DNA from: Limnohabitans sp.
GTDB lineage: Bacteria; Pseudomonadota; Gammaproteobacteria; Burkholderiales; Burkholderiaceae_C
NCBI GenBank assembly: GCA_015657605.1
Contig: JACDQO010000382.1
Coordinates: forward strand, 1-6,826
Length of the DNA: 6,826 bases
Direction: 5' to 3'
The position numbers and the translations under genes were made by a program. Below are positions 6,119 through 6,826 of the stretch, piece after piece; within the stretch, counting starts at the first letter, position 1, and every line of letters begins with the position of its first letter. The notes under the pieces are model-generated. The model had not been told where the DNA came from. It made no database searches and worked only from the letters and a program-made list of their open reading frames with translations.

Positions 6119-6667
6119 ATGGATAAAAAAATGGACCCCCAACACTTGGATTTGCTGTCCTTTGCCCGCGAGGGTTTGGCCCTGAGCGGCGAGGCTGCTT
6201 TGGCCGATTGGCCCCGTTTGGCGCTTGAGCAGCACGGGCAAGAACTTGCGGCCGGGGCTGTGCATTGGCATCTTCAGGGCCGAGCTGTGGCTCAAGCGGG
6301 TGCTGCAGACCAAATTTGGCTGGATTTGCGGGCGACGGTGCAATTGCCCATGCAATGCCAGCGCTGCCTGACCACGGTTTTGGAAGACGTTTGCGCAGAA
6401 CGTTCCTTTCGTTTTGTGGCCGATGAGGCCACTGCGGCCGCCTTGGACGACGAGTCAGAGGAGGATATTTTGGTCATCAGCCGTGACTTTGACGCCTTGG
6501 CTTTGGTCGAAGACGAGCTGATTTTGGCCTTGCCCTTGGTGCCCCTGCACGAGGTGTGTCCCGAGGTTTTGCCCATGTCGGTGTCTGACCCGGAATTCGA
6601 AGCCGCCTCCGAGCGCCCCAACCCGTTTGGCGTCTTGGCGGGTCTCAAAACAGGTGCCTCCAAATAA
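6119..6667 (+). CDS. yceD: YceD/DUF177 family protein, 23S rRNA accumulation
   Basis: YceD is a small cytosolic protein needed for normal 23S rRNA accumulation in bacteria and plastids; its mechanism is not settled. The 182-residue product shows the family's CQRC motif (Cys80, Cys83, in MQCQRCLTTVLED), a possible metal-binding pair. The strongly conserved block VEDELILALPLVPLHEVC (130-147) follows, then PNPFGVLAGLK (167-177) near the end. Residues 101-120 are very acidic. ATG 6119 is taken because an N-terminus of this length suits the family; ATG 6131 (four codons later) is possible. Neither has a clear Shine-Dalgarno sequence. It directly precedes rpmF, the order found from E. coli to beta-proteobacteria. 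A 49-nt gap separates it from the divergent maf; I could not identify a convincing promoter there. Confidence 0.93.
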   Translation: MDKKMDPQHLDLLSFAREGLALSGEAALADWPRLALEQHGQELAAGAVHWHLQGRAVAQAGAADQIWLDLRATVQLPMQCQRCLTTVLEDVCAERSFRFVADEATAAALDDESEEDILVISRDFDALALVEDELILALPLVPLHEVCPEVLPMSVSDPEFEAASERPNPFGVLAGLKTGASK

Positions 6668-6694
6668 GTTGCATGCTGACGACTTGGCTTGGGC

Positions 6695-6700
6695 TATAAT
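6695..6700 (+). promoter_or_regulatory. Candidate rpmF promoter (-10 box)
   Basis: A perfect TATAAT sits 27 bp after the yceD stop, in the G-rich context GGGCTATAATCG. The -35 is weak: TTGCAT at 6669-6674 leaves a 20-bp spacer, longer than optimal. If used, transcription starts near 6707 and gives rpmF and the genes beyond a leader of about 85 nt, separate from yceD read-through. Confidence 0.5.
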
Positions 6701-6709
6701 CGTAAGCTT

Positions 6710-6727
6710 CGCTTGGTGCGCCAAGTG
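6710..6727 (+). repeat. Hairpin in rpmF leader
   Basis: CGCTTGG and CCAAGTG form a 7-bp stem (one G-U pair) around the loop TGCG, right at the expected 5' end of an rpmF transcript. No T-run follows, so it is not a terminator. A 5' stem could protect the transcript from decay; that is inference. Confidence 0.5.
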
Positions 6728-6779
6728 ACATCCCTTCAACCAGAAGCTGCGTTCACATCGTCGCGGCCTCCAAGCTTTC

Positions 6780-6785
6780 AAGGAG
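6780..6785 (+). promoter_or_regulatory. Ribosome binding site of rpmF
   Basis: AAGGAG lies 5 nt before the ATG at 6791, a strong site as expected for a highly expressed ribosomal protein gene. Confidence 0.85.
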
Positions 6786-6790
6786 CCACC

Positions 6791-6826
6791 ATGGCCGTCC
6801 AACAAAACAAAAAGTCGCCCTCCAAG
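6791..6826 (+). CDS. rpmF: 50S ribosomal protein L32, first 12 codons (cut by window edge)
   Basis: The frame reads MAVQQNKKSPSK, the typical start of bacterial L32, a small basic protein of the large ribosomal subunit (about 60 residues in full). The strong ribosome site and the position right after yceD support the call. The Zn-binding or basic remainder lies beyond the window. In related genomes the lipid synthesis genes plsX and fabH usually follow. Confidence 0.9.
   Translation, partial: MAVQQNKKSPSK

Noticed and set aside
1..6826. Mobile element, CRISPR array, tRNA or defence system
   Set aside because: I found no transposase, terminal repeats, regularly spaced repeats, cloverleaf or defence-gene motif on either strand; the contents are conserved housekeeping genes.

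Overview
This window looks like an ordinary chromosomal housekeeping segment of a Burkholderiales beta-proteobacterium. Protein style, including the RluC 'AGQRLDNFLMRHLKGVPKTH' type N-terminus and the RsmI-like 'LVPTPLDFGC' protein, suggests Comamonadaceae, perhaps near Limnohabitans, Rhodoferax or Polaromonas. That placement is from family recognition only; no search was run. No mobile element, CRISPR array, tRNA, rRNA or defence gene was seen.

Layout. (1) 1-1003, minus: the first 334 codons of RNase E (rne). (2) 1004-1648: a gene-free divergent region of about 645 bp that probably contains a long rne leader. It has a perfect TATAAT on the minus strand at 1606-1611 and several strong hairpins, including a near-perfect 25-nt palindrome at 1370-1394. 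(3) 1649-4660, plus: a compact run of rluC (23S rRNA pseudouridine synthase), a HAD-family phosphatase, a small Rieske [2Fe-2S] protein and a membrane-anchored S49 (SppA-like) peptidase. These overlap or are closely spaced and look like one operon, ending at an intrinsic terminator at 4719-4739. (4) 4680-6069, minus: maf (YceF-type nucleotide pyrophosphatase) followed, with a 4-nt overlap, by an RsmI-like tetrapyrrole-methylase-fold methyltransferase. (5) 6119-6826, plus: yceD (DUF177), then the start of rpmF (ribosomal protein L32), which is cut by the window edge.

The common theme is RNA and ribosome metabolism: RNase E, RluC, the RsmI-like methyltransferase, YceD and L32. E. coli has the related order rne / rluC - maf(yceF) - yceD - rpmF. 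Here a HAD-Rieske-SppA block and the methyltransferase sit between rluC and maf, and the maf pair is inverted.

The most notable signal is a set of six single-base indels, each explained by gain or loss of one base in a short homopolymer. Three break the RsmI-like gene, two compensating ones scramble 12 residues of the S49 peptidase, and one shifts the 5' end of rluC. Reversing them restores family-typical protein sequence each time. They are most likely sequencing or assembly errors, though real decay of the methyltransferase gene cannot be excluded. I found no convincing new biological system; the best candidate for new biology is the long structured rne leader.
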